Positions 23,613 through 36,468 are shown, numbered from the stretch's first letter. The stretch: 64,000 bases of DNA from Mytilus trossulus (GCF_036588685.1 NC_086382.1:65952929-66016928); one strand, 5' to 3'. A program made the numbers and translations. Notes: generated by a model not told the origin, from the letters alone.

Positions 23613-26600
23613 ATGGGATGCTGTATCTCAAAATCAACTGTACAACCAGTTACTGTAGATAAAAGTCAAAAGTAAGTTAAGGTATACAAGACGGTCAAAC
23701 TATGATCTTTTAAAATAATAATTCAAAGTTAAAGGTATACAAGACGGTCAAGCTATGATCACTAAATCAATAAATCAAAGGTAAAGGTATACAAGACGGT
23801 CAAGCTATGATCACTAAATCAATAAATCAAAGGTAAAGGTATACAAGACGGTCAAGCTAACATCACTTAAAACACTTATTCAAAGATCAAGGTATACAGA
23901 ACGGTCTAGCTTTGATAATTTGAAATAATCAATCAAAGTTAAAGGTATACAAAACGGTTAAGCTTTGATCACTTAAAGAAAAACAATAAAGCAAATGTAA
24001 ACGTTTACAAGACGGTCAAGCTATAACCACTAACAACAATAAATCAAATGTAAACGTTTACAAGACGGTCAAGCTATAACCACTTAACCAATAAATCAAA
24101 GACAAAGGTACACAAGAGGGTCAAGTTATGATTACTAACAACAATAAATCAACGGTAAAAGTATCCAGGAAGGTCAAGCTCCTACCACTAACAACAGTTA
24201 ATCAAAGGCAAAGGTACACAAGACGGTCAAGCTATGGTTACTAACAACAATAAATCAACGGTAAAAGTATACAGGACGGTCAAGCTCCTACCACTAACAA
24301 CAGTTTATCAAAGGCAAAGGTACACAAGATGGTCAAACTGTGATAACCTAAAAGACAATAAATCAAAGGTGAAAGTATACAAGACGGTCAAGCTATGACC
24401 ACTAACAAAAATAAATCGAAGGTTAATGTATACAATACGGTCAAGCTTTGATCAATAACAACAAAACACAAAAGATAAAAGTATACAAGACGGTCAAGCT
24501 ATGATCACTTAACATTACAATAAAGGTAAATGTATACAGGTATACGCGAGGGTCAAGCTTTGATCACTAAAACAATAAATCAAAGGTAAAAGTATACATG
24601 TACAATACGGTAAAGCTATGATCACTGAAACAATAAATCATAGGTAAAGGTATGCGAAACGGTCAAGCTCTGATCACTAAAACAATAATGCAAATGTACA
24701 GGTATACAAGACGGTCAAATGATGACCACTAAAACAATAAATTTAAGGTTAAGGTATACAAGACGGTCAAGCTTTGATCACTTAAAACAATAATTTAAAG
24801 GTAAAGGTATACAAGACGGTTAAGCTTTGATCACTGAAACACTAAATCAAAGGTTAAAGTATACAAGACGGATACTCTATGATCAATACAAACAGTTAAT
24901 CGAACTTAAATACGTTCAATAACAAAATTAATGAAGTGTTGCATTAATGCATTTACAAAACAATAAAACAAAGCTGACATGAACTACTTTTTGTATAATC
25001 AATGACTCAACACATTTTTAGTGCTTACACATGTATACATCCCCTTCTACTATACATTCCCCGCTTTATTTAGATGACAGATGCAAAGATATATGATACT
25101 CACACTTTATATTTATGTTACACGTCTAAAATTAAGTTAAACAAGGTTGGAAAAGCATTTTCGCTCGTTAAAATGCATATTGTTTTCTGTTTAGTGCGAA
25201 TACAATCTGTTGAGACATCAACTGCAAGTTACCTGCAATGTGTCGTTGTTACTACATAAACTAGCCAGTCTGTTATGCTATATATATCTAGATACCTTAA
25301 TATGCAAGTCAGATGACATTTTTCTGTATCAGCGTAATTTATATCATGGTGTATCGTTATTTTAAGACTGTATACACGGACAGTTAATTTTATTAACAAT
25401 TTATCAAAAAGACACTCAAAAGTGTTTTTTACACACCTATTTACTACGAACTGGATGGAAACACGGCAAAGAATAATACTAGGTGATGTTACAGGAACAA
25501 GCCGCTATACATACACCAATTTACCGGAAATAGCAGAAAAGAAAACTCAAAAATATAATACCTGTTAATGTTACAGGAATGTGTATTATTGTGAAAGTAT
25601 ATCAACAAAGAAGTAGTAGAAGTTCAGAGAAAAACAATCAATTAACACACATGAAACTAACATTACATAAATAAAACAAAGCAAATATTTGAAATAAAAA
25701 TTGCAAATCATCGCATAATATTACAGAAGATTAAACAAACATTAAAGAACACTTTCATTTTAGTTTCAGATATAAAAATGTGACTTATGATCTGAAAATC
25801 ACATATAATGACCTGAAACCAATAGACGACCATGCATTGCAGGTATTTGTAAAGCAAAATAATGTCCTATGAAATATTGTCAAGATAATATTTCATGACT
25901 ATGTACTATGAAATTCTGTCCTCATCTATACAATTACGTCTTGAGATAGACAAATTTTCATAGTGGAATTTGGTCTGTTTGATTAAAATAATTCCCAGAT
26001 GAATAGTATGAAATTTTGCCCTGCTTAAGGGAAGTAATCATTTGTTTATATTAAGACAATATTTCATAGACTGATTATTATGAAATTTTGTGTTATGAAG
26101 GGGAGGTTATCATCATATATCATGATTATATATCAATTGACAATAAATAAAAAGAAAATAATAATAAATAGATACAGGTATAAATAGAAAAATAGTTTTG
26201 TCATCATGGATGGCAAGGAGTATAAAATACTTTTTGAGTTTCTCAGTCTAAAAGTTTTACTGGAAGGAATTTCAGAAAATCAGAAGATAGTAATTAGAAG
26301 AAAGTCTCGTTCCTTTTGTATACAGAACAATGAAATTTATTTCAAAAGTGTCGATAAGAAATCAAATGAAGTTATGAAAAGACTTGTGATTCCTAAAGAC
26401 AAATTTTAAAGAGTGATGTATATATATAAATATATATATTAATAACCAAATTACAATTTTTTTTTTTATTATTATTCAAAAATCTGCATGCTGCATGTTT
26501 GTGTAATATAACCTTATTAATTTGAACAAGAATTTTTTATTATGACAGTATTCTATAGGGAAAATTAACATTATGCTGTTGACAAAATTTAATATAAGAT

Positions 26601-29600
26601 ATTGTTAGCAGACACGTTTTCATTATTATATATTGTCATTGACAAAATTTAAAAGTGAAATATTGTCTTAAGGCGGTGAGAAAATTTCATGGACAAGCAC
26701 AATATTTCATAATTAAATATTGTCCTTGACAATATTTCATTATAAAATGGTGTCAAAAGACAATATTTCATTATAAAATGGTGTCAAAAGACAATATTTC
26801 ATATGAAATTTTGTCCAACAGACAATATTTCATGGAGGACAATATTTTATGTTACATATTTATCTTAACTGAAGTTATAAAAGTATTTGGGCTGTTGGTT
26901 ATGGATTGTGAAGAAGAGGTGGAATATAATTAATATTACATGTGTAGGGCATGCCTATTTTGATATAATGCTAGTGAAATATTACAAAAATATGTTCCAC
27001 TTTTAAACATTACCTCTATATCTTCAACAGTAAAACATAGTGTTATTTACGGAATAACAATTACGGACGTGGCGTGAATAACACATAATATTACAAAAAT
27101 ATGTTCCACTTGTAAACATTACCTCTATATCTTCAACAGTAAAACATAGTGTTATTTACGGAATAACAATTACGGACGTGGCGTGAATAACACAAATGGT
27201 TATCATTTCGATATAATGTCAACTTTTATATCCCATGTATGTGTGCTTCGACCTCTGCCTACATTTTCACTACTGATTAAAAGGTATTCTGTAATCATGG
27301 AGGCAGTACATATATTATAAGTGGAGCGGGAAGCTGGCCAATCATTCGCTGATACCAAATTTGGTCAGTAGCTTCCTTACCGTCTACATTATGTTAATAA
27401 ATCATTGACCTCAAGACTTTTTGACTCATTGATTTGTTTTTATTTTCATCTTTAATCAACAAAAGCAGAAACCGTATCACAACCTTTGAATCCTCGGAAA
27501 AAGAAAAATGTCCTAGATTTTGGAAATGTACATGTTTGAATTTTTATATTTTTTACATTGCATTAACGATGATTCAATCGAACAAATTTTATCTTTAGAC
27601 GCCAAAGTCAGTTGAAAACTCCATCAACGAACTTGCTGACTACCTGGCAAAACCAGCTAAAAGTGAACTAGAGACCATTCGATCTTTTTATGTTTGGATC
27701 TGTAATAATATCAGGTAGGCATAACATGTAGTATATGACTATATAAAAGATAAACGGTAGATATAGTTTAAGTTTTGCGAGAAAAAAGCGCAATATGTAT
27801 AATAATATATCCATTGAAAAATTATAATAGAATTTCCTATTTGTGAAAATAATTCGAGTTCCTTTATTTAGACCTAAGTCATGTGTACTGGTAATGTCTG
27901 ATATAATAAATAATCAAAAAATGTATAAAAGTAAACCATTGTAGGCCAAGGTACGGCCTTCAGTACGGAGCCTTGTCTCACACCGAACAGCAAGCTATAA
28001 AGGGCCCAAAACTACTAGTGTTAAACCATTCAAACGAGAAAACCTGCAATCTTATCTATATAAAAACGAGAAGCATGGTTGAGCCTTTAGATAAATAACA
28101 AGTCCTAATTACATATAGACAAACAAAACCTGGAGAGATTTAGTATATTCAATGTGAAAATGACAATAAGAATGGTGGTCATAGTATGAACGTAGTCAGG
28201 AAGAGCGTGATGAGTACGACAGGGACGTGCTAGAATCGTACAATGGTCGTGATCAGCGTGGTATAGACGTAGTGGAAGCGAAGTTTGGTCCCGGTGAAAA
28301 CTTGATGGTCGTAGTGAGGTCATAATAACGTCTCTCTGAGATCGTTGCGCAGTCTCTCCGAATAGAATCACGCTTTCGCTACGCTTTCGCTACGTTTTCG
28401 CTACGCTTTCGCTACGCTCTCGCTACGATAGTACAACAATCTTTGCGATCTTAGTGCGCTCTCACTGCGGTTCTACTACGATCTGACTTCGCCACGACCG
28501 CACCACGATTGTTTTGAACATGTTCACAGTTGGCCACGTTCATGACGATATTGAAGACTTCACAACGACCGTAATGTGACATAACTGCGATTTTCACGAT
28601 CGTACTACGATCATCAAATTTTGATTTTTTTTCACAGATCGTAGTGCGATCGTGGCCTACTGGGACTGCAGTATTATATGAAACTCAAAAGAGGCACACG
28701 AGAAGGCTTATTCAAGAACTTATTTAAAGAGAATCGAAAACCCAAAATTCCGAAATGGTGTGCCAAATACGACAAATAAAATTTAGAATAAAAAAGGGGA
28801 ATGTGTAAAAGAGACAACAACCGGGAGAAATAACAGAAACCCAAGGCCATATATTGGTCTTTCAAACAGCGCGGAAATACCGCAGGTGGACTTCAACTGG
28901 CTCCTAAACTAAAATATATACTAGTGCAGCAAAAATGAACGTCACACTAAACTCCACAAGTATATACTTTAAGTATGAACAAATTCCTTAGTGTTCCGTA
29001 CCGTTCATCATTCTATAACATTGTAAAATTCATAAAAACAATTGAATTTTTAAATATATAATTGTGTAATACATATACATGTACTTCTAGCTACAACACA
29101 ACAGCTTACTTTAGTGGGACATCTGCAGTCACCGAAGCTAGTGGTGTTTTAAAATCGAAAAGTAGTGTATGTGAAGGATATGCCAATCTCTTCCAAGCCC
29201 TCTGTGTGTGAGTACAGCATAACTACGCTTACGTAGTCACGGTATAGACAAGATATCAGCCGTAACACGATATCCAAATATGATAATGTTAACTTTATTT
29301 AAAAAAAAAATAACAGGGGTGTAAACCAATCACTAAATTATCATTTACATCGTCTGTTACCTCTATCATTTTTGAAAATAAGATATATATACGGATAATA
29401 CGATAAATATAAAGAACAGTAACACACGTGCTATCCGAAGGTACATTTGACCGTTTTTAACTTACACATTGACGGGTCTCATTTGATACCATATATCTAA
29501 ACAATATCGCCGATGAAATATTCACTTGCAAGTAAATAATTCGACCTCATTGAATCAGTATTCATGTTAACTTTAATTTAACCCCTTAGCTAGAAATTGT

Positions 29601-31568
29601 TCACGCATGAATTCGACGTGTTCGGTTATCAGAAGGGAAAGAAACAATAGATTGATTTATTGATCCAATCTACAACAACTCAATTCTTATGAATTAGACT
29701 ATTTATTGGATTTACCGGATTTGTAATCATATAAGCAACACGACTGGTGCCGCATGTGAAGCAGGATCTGCTTACCCTTCCGGAGCACCTGAGATCACCC
29801 CTAGTGTTTGGTGGGGTTCGTGTTGTTTTTTCTTAAGTTTTCTATGTTGTGTCATGTGTACTATTGTTTTTCTGTTTGTCTTTTTCATTTTTAGCCATGG
29901 CGTTGTCAGTTTGTTTTAGATTTATGAGTTTGACTGTCCCTTTGGTATCTTTCGTCCCTCTTTTATGCATGTAAAAACGATGATTAACACATAATTCAAC
30001 TTATAATATGAAATGAAACTGATCTAGAAAAATCCAATTATACGAGTTAGCTACCTTTCATAATAATATTTATGTTGATATTGGTCTTCGATGGTCACAA
30101 AGACGGACAATTAAATGGTGTTTAGCCTAAAATATACATGAAATGTTGATACATATTATCGAATCTTTATAAACCACATAAGAGCATTTGAATCAAATCA
30201 GTGAAAATGAATTTGACAGCTAGTAACCCTTTAGATAATCATTTTACATATAGCAGTTTTGCTTTCAGAGCTAAAAACATAAAGTGCAAAAAGATCAGTG
30301 GCTTCGCAAAGGGGTATGGTCATCAACTTGGAACCATCTTATCTTATCAAACCAACACAGATCATGCTTGGAATGTTGTTTTTGTTTCCGGAAAATGGAG
30401 ATTTATAGAGACAACATGGGGATCTGGTCATATTGATGAAAATGGAGCTTTTGTAAAGAATTTTTCAAATTTCTTCTTTCTAACAAAGCCAGAACATTTC
30501 ATAGAAGATCATTATCCTTACATCAATAATGATATTGAGGGAAGCAAAGAATGGCAACTTCTAAAACAAATATTTTCACTTGAAGATTTTTCAAAATCTT
30601 TGAAAACAACGAAATATGCAAGAGATTGGGGTGTTATATTTTCTTCTCATAGATATGAAGTTGTCAAAGTTGACAAGAAGGCTTCAATATCAATGGAATC
30701 GAAGCAAAACACTTTGTCAAAAGTGAGTGTAAATCTCTACAGTAGTAGTAGAAAACTTTGCAACGAATCTGTAGTAATGATAAAGGATAACTTTTCAAAA
30801 TACACAGTCATCGTGAGGCCAAAGGAAATTGGAAAGTATACACTTAAAGTATTCGGTACGATTGATCAATCACAAAATGTCATGCCGCAACTGACAGAGT
30901 ATATGATAGAATGCACGTCTACAGAAGACGAATTCGTGCCTTATCCAGAACATAATGGATTCTATGGACCATCTACTGATTTTAAACTGCGAGGCTTTGC
31001 TAGTTCCGAGTCGATTTCAGCATTTCAAATATGTCAAAATGGCGAATTTGAATTAACAATGAAGACGAATAAGACATTCAAGTGTTCCGCAGATATATTT
31101 GAAACAGACGGAAGCAGAAGCTCAGATTTTGTCATGGTTGAACAATCGAATAGTTCAGTTTGTGTAAAAGCACGTTTTGTAAGTAAGGGATACTACAAAA
31201 TTACACTCTTTAGTGAGTTTGAAGGCAGCGACACATATAGTGTAGCGATGAATATTCTGGTTCTGAACAAAAAAGCAGCAAAAATTCCAACTCCATTTCC
31301 TCACACATACTCTACTACAGCTGAATACAATTGCCATCTTATTGAGCCTATTGCACGTAATATCCCTTCCAACTCAAATGTTCTTTTTGTAATGTCTTCT
31401 CCTGTGATTCAAGAACTCTTAATTGATGGCAAGGTGTATAAAAAAGAAAACGATCAATTATGGAACATTACTTTAAAAACGGGTGGCTCAGGTGTCGTTA
31501 CTGTATCTGCAAAAACAGACAACAATGTAAACAGTTATTCCTACATATACCAATATGTGGTAGATTGA
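23613..31568 (+). CDS. KY1: kyphoscoliosis-peptidase-like protein with MGCC acylation signal
   Basis: Five-exon model: 23613-23671, 25770-25842 (acceptor at 25764 also keeps frame), 27599-27714, 29091-29207 and 30269-31568; all introns GT-AG. The exons sum to 1665 nt, 554 aa. It starts MGCCISKS, a good N-myristoylation site with Cys3/Cys4 for palmitoylation, so it is probably on the inner face of a membrane. Residues ~45-83 (ENSINELADYLAKPAKSELE, YVWICNNI) and ~84-175 form the transglutaminase-like core of the KY family: Cys110 in SSVCEGYA, His154 in DHAWN, and Glu169 in FIETTWG where Asp is usual. The remaining ~380 residues look like the beta-rich C-terminal region of KY-like proteins. Exons 3-5 match KY2 with the same intron phases. 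Whether it cleaves, cross-links or only binds is unknown. Confidence 0.85.
23681..24890. repeat. Minisatellite, ~23 units of ~52-60 bp, in KY1 intron 1
   Basis: Unit core AAGGTATACAAGACGGTCAAG followed by CTATGATCACTAAAACAATA and ATCAAAGGT-like filler. I count about 23 copies of the ACGGTCAA-type core; the early units are 52 bp apart. The array starts within about 10 bp of the KY1 exon 1 splice donor. Many units contain AAGGTATAC, itself donor-like. Confidence 0.9.
25858..26841. mobile_element. Element with reiterated GACAATATTTCAT palindromes, in KY1 intron 2
   Basis: Left end TCCTATGAAATATTGTC (25858) and right end GACAATATTTCATGGAGGA (about 26822) are near-complements. Both flanks hold many copies of GACAATATTTCAT and its complement ATGAAATTTTGTC, giving dense subterminal repeats. 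A 67-codon ORF (26206-26409) sits in the middle. Borders are approximate and no target duplication was identified. Confidence 0.65.
26206..26409 (+). CDS. 67-aa ORF inside the palindromic element, function unknown
   Basis: Starts MDGKEYKILFEFLSLKVLL and ends KRLVIPKDKF. It is basic, with an IRRKSRSFC...IYFKSVDKKS pattern that loosely recalls the strand-rich segment just before the H2C2 zinc-binding motif of retroelement-type integrases, but the zinc motif itself is absent. It could be a relic of an integrase-bearing element or a chance frame. No signal peptide or membrane segment. Confidence 0.3.
   Translation: MDGKEYKILFEFLSLKVLLEGISENQKIVIRRKSRSFCIQNNEIYFKSVDKKSNEVMKRLVIPKDKF
26979..27195. 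repeat. Direct tandem duplication, 109-bp period, in KY1 intron 2
   Basis: Two copies (26981-27089 and 27090-27195) are almost identical, both holding ATATGTTCCACTT, ACATTACCTCTATATCTTCA and GTGTTATTTACGGAATAACA. Each ends in an inverted word pair, GTGTTATT...AATAACAC. The near identity implies a recent duplication. Confidence 0.9.
28175..28672. mobile_element. TACG-rich fold-back element, copy 1, in KY1 intron 3
   Basis: The left half is rich in GTCGTAG/CGTAGTG words and the right half in CTACGATC/CACGACC words, so the halves fold on each other. It includes five tandem units of ACGCTTTCGCT at 28374-28433. The right end is GATCGTAGTGCGATCGTGGC followed by CTACTGGGACTG. A collinear copy lies at 54005-54483. 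Confidence 0.75.
28785..29000 (-). mobile_element. Dispersed repeat family B, inverted fragment
   Basis: On the minus strand it carries the family B block around GGAGCCAGTTGAAGTCCACC and the following Cys/Gly-rich-looking CGGTATTTCCGCGCTG word. Lies in KY1 intron 3. Truncated and diverged. Confidence 0.5.
29690..29965 (+). mobile_element. Retroelement 3' tail, family A (5'-truncated), in KY1 intron 4
   Basis: Matches the tail after the RT remnant at 21640-21905: AAGCAACACGACTGGTGCC, GCAGGATCTGCTTACC, GCCATGGCGTTGTCAG and AGTTTGACTGTCCCTTTGG. No RT part is present. Confidence 0.65.
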
Positions 31569-32649
31569 AGTACTCAAATATTCATTTATTTGAATTACAT
31601 CTAAATACTAGAGTAAAATTATTTTTTAAAGGATCGTTGTTACTGCTTAATATGTACTTTTTCAATATCTAATGTGACGTCCATATATCGTTTTTAAACA
31701 AAGCCGTGTTTTATTTAGCACAAAATATATTTGACACATGCGCAAAAACTTACTATTTACATTCCTGTTTTTTTCATTTTTATATTGATATAATATATAA
31801 ATATATTCTTGTGTCTTAAATATAAGTTTATGTACTCTCCTACGCCAATTATAAAATATAGTCAAATACAATGCCTTCCCATGCTAAAATGAGCATAGAT
31901 CATGACATGAAGAAATTATTTCGTAAATAAATCTCAAACGGTGATTTCTTTTGTAATAAGACAATAAGTGTCATGCAGGGCACATGTTAATCTAATTATC
32001 AAGACAACATGTATTTTTTCTTTTTAAAATTATACGCATTAATGCAAACGAAGGTGTTTTGACTGCGAAACATCAAACATAAATCATCCAATCTAAAATT
32101 CGACTGGCGATCGAAAACAAACATTGAAACAACTATCCCTTTGTTCCCTGTTGCATAACACATCACAAGAATTCTTCGCTCCATTTGTATTTAGCTAATT
32201 ATAAATGAAAGATTCATCAAAATTGTTGTATCATATAATATCACCAATATTTCGGTACAGATACGCAATTCATTTCAGGTAGTCGGTATTGGTAGCCTTT
32301 TCCGAAATCCCTCTGTCCATATCTTTAACTTGTAATTGGATGTGTATGATGGCTCGTTTCAAAGATAAGACATGTTGACATATGGGGTTAAACTTTCTGG
32401 GTACGAATTGAGGTATATTTCTCACTAAATAAGGGCATCTCGAAAATCGTTTAATGATGTGGCTTCTCCATGTAAACAATTCTTTTTCACAATTATTTCT
32501 TTGAAAAACTACATCGACGTCATCCGTATATATATGTTTGATTGAACATGAGTTTTGTCATGATGTATTTGTGACTAAAAATGTAACAGAATTATTTCTT
32601 ATTTACATTTTGGGTGAACAATGTGATTTCTGTAATATCATAATTTAGT
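31569..32649. other. Downstream of KY1, no gene recognised
   Basis: AT-rich; no coding or repeat family recognised. No canonical AATAAA stands out near the stop, so the KY1 3' end is not placed. Confidence 0.35.
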
Positions 32650-33112
32650 ATACATGCACGAGAAGGATTGTGCCTGATATTCATATGATGAAGACATAAT
32701 CTTTCAATCAGTTAAATTGAAGTCTGGAGCTGGAATGGCAGCAACTGCTTCTAGTCTGTTGTTATTTTTGTATTATTGTCATTTTGTTTATTTCCTTTGT
32801 TGACATCTCTAGACATCAGACTCGGACTTCTCTTGATCTGAATTTTAATGTGCGTATTGTTATTCCTTTACTTTTACTACATTGGCTATATGTACATGAA
32901 TAGGGGGAATTTAATTCTCATAAACATGTTAAACCTCGCTTTTTTTGCGCCTGTCCCAAGTCAGGATCCTCTGATCTATTTGTCTAGGGGCCAGCTGATC
33001 CTGGTGCAGGAATTTCCCGCTGCATTAAAGACCTGTTGGTGACCTTCTGCCTTTTGTCTGTTCTATGGTCGGGTTGTTGTCTCTTTGACACATTCTCCAT
33101 TTCCATTCTCAT
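32650..33112 (+). mobile_element. Dispersed repeat family B, copy 3
   Basis: Same ordered landmarks as 1985-2395: GACTCGGACTTCTCTTGA, TGCGCCTGTCCCAAGTCAGG, GGGGCCAGCTGA, GACCTGTTGGTGACCTTCTG, GTCGGGTTGTTGTCTCTTTG and the CATTTCCATTCTCA end. The central part is shorter than in copy 1. Confidence 0.7.
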
Positions 33113-33419
33113 TTCAGAGTCTAATTGAATACATAAGATACATGTTCGATGAGAATGGAGAATTACTTCTAGTAAATGAATCATGTAATGACAACTTGTT
33201 CAAAGTGGATGGCTACGTACGTGATCGTCGAGATAAAAACAAACAAGGATGTAGTACATGTTATTTATCAATTCTCATTTTCCATCTCATCTTAGAGCTG
33301 AGAACAAATCTTGTAATTTAGAGAATTAAAGTTTAGCCGTTCCTGCCCTAAAACAACAAAAAGTACAGTTTAGAAGTTATAGAAATTTGTATGTAAATTC
33401 ATTTTACACAGATCATAAC

Positions 33420-34800
33420 AATAATTAAAATGCCACTCATAGAAAATGTCACTTCTTCAGAACAATTGAGCAATGCATACAATGAGTTTTAAGATACGTT
33501 CACAACTATCCTGAACAAACATGCACCGATTAAAACAAGACAACCATGGAACAACCATTATCATTCATGAATAGTGAACTATGATGAGTCGTATATCGCA
33601 AACACATGGTGTATACACAATTTACAAAGTGAATGGATTAAAACAGGAAGAAAAAAAAAGAAAACAACCTTGTTATAAAATGTCAAATATTGTGAGGTTG
33701 AACCAAACCATTACCTTTTGGACAATATAAATATACTAAAAGTTTTTTTCTAAAAAAAAGTCTCTCTTTAGAACAATTTTTTTTAATGTTAAACTAAAAA
33801 GATCATAAACAACACCAAAGAAGTTTTAGAACACTTTAATACATCCCCCCATAGAATTGGTAATGATGTGATATACAACGGGTCAGCTATTTTGTCAATT
33901 AATCAAGTAAAACTCATAATTGCACAAACAAAAATTGGAATAGCAAAAACACAACAACAGAAATATTAGCACTTATTAAAAAAAAACATTAAAAAGGTAC
34001 ACGTACCAGCAAAGGTAGTGGAATATTGTAAACCTATAATCGTGCCACAGTTAACAACAATGATAAATTATTTGTCTGTAGAAACAGTTGTATTTCCTGA
34101 TAGACTAAAGCTGGTTCAAAAAGCTGGCTTACTATGCTAGAAACACCGGTGAACAAAAAAAAAATAACTTGACAATGACATTTATTAAAAAGTGTTTCTA
34201 TCTTTTAAAATATATCCTTATTTATATGCATTTAAACGTGGCCATGAGTGTCAGACCACATTTTTAAGACGAGAAGAAGATTGGCGTACACTATTAGATA
34301 AAAAATCAGTTTATTGCTGCGGTTCTAATGGACCTTTCAAAGACATTTGATTCCTTACCGTTTGTAAATTCTGCTTTATAAATTATCAGCATGTGATGTC
34401 TCTTCTCATTCGATTTCATTTCTTTACACTTATTTATACCACCAATATACGATAAATAGTTTTGTAAGCAGTTACGCTGACATTCATAAGGGGATTAGTT
34501 CCCTATGGGTCTATCCTGGGCTCCGTCCTGTTCAATGTTTTTATCGATACGTTTGTAATATATTTTAATTTACGAATAAGGGAATTCTGTATAATCATGC
34601 AGATGACAATACTTTATTTTATTGTAATCCGGATTATGATGTTTCACTTTCTACTTTAGAATTAACATCCCTTTAACTTATTGAATGGTTCAAAAATATC
34701 AACGTGCAGGCAATTTGGAGTACATGCATGATGCCTAACTAATAATTGCTAACAAATAGTCCATAATATGATGATCTGTTGGCGAACAAAAGGGAATTTA
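33420..34800 (+). pseudogene. Second decayed LINE ORF2 (reverse transcriptase)
   Basis: Across all three plus frames one can follow a LINE. The linker region (ILNKHAPIKTR, after 33500) is followed by AVLMDLSKTFDSL (about 34320), then a QGSILGPVLFN-like block (GSILGSVLFNVFI, about 34510) and HADDNTLFYCNPDYDVSLS (about 34590). The catalytic box reads HADDN. Multiple stops and frameshifts show long decay. It is a different LINE copy from the one at 1-945, although the block order is the same. Confidence 0.75.
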
Positions 34801-35990
34801 TCATGCTGTCCATGACACCTATGCAGTTTTCTTTTCATTCAAACTGAATTTAAAAAAAGTAATAAATTACTAGCTGCAAGTACAAAATAAGAATCATTAT
34901 TGTGATTCTATTTTGGTTAAGGCTCAACTTTAAGGGGAAACGGGTTGTAGAAGATCATTATGTGTTTCAATTGCTATTTGCAATGTCAGATGTTTATAAG
35001 TAGAGTTAACATAGTTTAGAGATTTCCAATAGCTGCATTATTCGCTATATATATTCAATCCTTGTATTCAACGTTGCAAAACAGTGGACACAAGTATTAA
35101 ATGTGCATTTTCATTGATTTAAGTGATTTGTTTAAATGAAATCTTCATACATGTACATTTATACGTATTCTGTTGCCTTTTACGCCTCCAAACAATAGTT
35201 ATCTTTTCGATCAAACTTAATTTTTTTTTTTATTATTATTGTCTTGTGTTGGGTTTTTTTCATTTGATGTTGATCATATTTTTGCAAAAATGTCCATGCA
35301 TGTTGTAAAATATCATTGCATTTCTCAATCTAAGATTTGAATAAAATTTAATACTATTTGTTGTAGATTTTGTCATTTTCCACCTGTTTATAGCAATGGT
35401 ACACCGTGATCTGGTAATCAGACAAAAAAACGTAACACACCAGATTTAAACAACATTTCCGGACCTGGATTCCATTAAAAGTTGTATGCATTACTCATCT
35501 CAATGTTAATAAGTGTTATTTTGCAAGACCCCTATTGATCTTAAAACTATAATTGTAATTGGTAATGTTAGTGAACACCACTTCATCCAAGGCTTTAATC
35601 GAATAGCATGATATCTATCTTCAATACAAGACTAAAGTTTTTCGTGATGCACAATATAGGTGACTGCTCGATCTATTCTTCTGTTTACATAGATATATAA
35701 CCCACTTGACACCGTACTATTTATCACTGAACAAACAAAAAACAAAGTCGAAATCTAAATTGGTACGTTTTTGTTTTTAAATCTTTAAATTGATCTCAAA
35801 AAATGTTTTTATATCAACAAATATTTACAGAAGTAAAATGCGAGTGTTTTGTACACATGTAGTTGTTAAGGATTTAAAACATATATAAATATAATTATAT
35901 ACATCGAGATTTCAAAAGATATAGCAGCTTTTAATTTGATCGTTTACTTCAATATAGAAAACTGCCAAGTAATGTAGACGACCTTTTCTA
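34801..35990. other. Upstream of KY2, nothing recognised
   Basis: AT-rich DNA with chance open frames only. A possible noncoding 5' exon of KY2 ends at a TTAG|GTAAGTC donor near 35997 (see findings). Confidence 0.35.
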
Positions 35991-36468
35991 ACTTAGGTAA
36001 GTCATAGTTATTTCACATTTATTTGTCTATATAAGGGACTACATCAAATGTTCAATGTAGGATAAAAACAACTTAATTCATATAGTTGTTTTCACTGACC
36101 ACCCTACTCCTCTTAACTTAATTTAGGAAAAAATTGATTGATCAATAAGGATATATATAAAATCGATGTCTATTAAACAAAACTTGCAGCAATTTTGACC
36201 CCCAACACCCAAACTATTTGAATTTGGGTTTTTAATCCTTCATTGATTTTTTTATGTCGTCCCTAAATATGCATGATGACAATAATATTTGTTAAAAGGC
36301 TAAATACATGATAATGCAGAATTATAATGAAACAAAATATATGAATGTAAACTTTAAATATTTTGCAATTGATTTTAAATAATGTGATTATTCTCAACTA
36401 TTTGGTTCAGTTAAATCCTATAAGGTACCATCACTGTTTCAGAGGTACTACATATTTAAGCTGTAGCC

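Noticed and set aside
23681-24890. Array that could be mistaken for CRISPR repeats
   Set aside because: Units vary in length and sequence throughout with no constant repeat/unique spacer split, and the setting is a eukaryotic intron; it is a minisatellite.
30201-30268. Reading the KY1 terminal exon as a separate gene starting at 30201
   Set aside because: The apparent start is GTG, the segment before 30269 ends in a TTTCAG acceptor, and homology to KY2 begins exactly after it.
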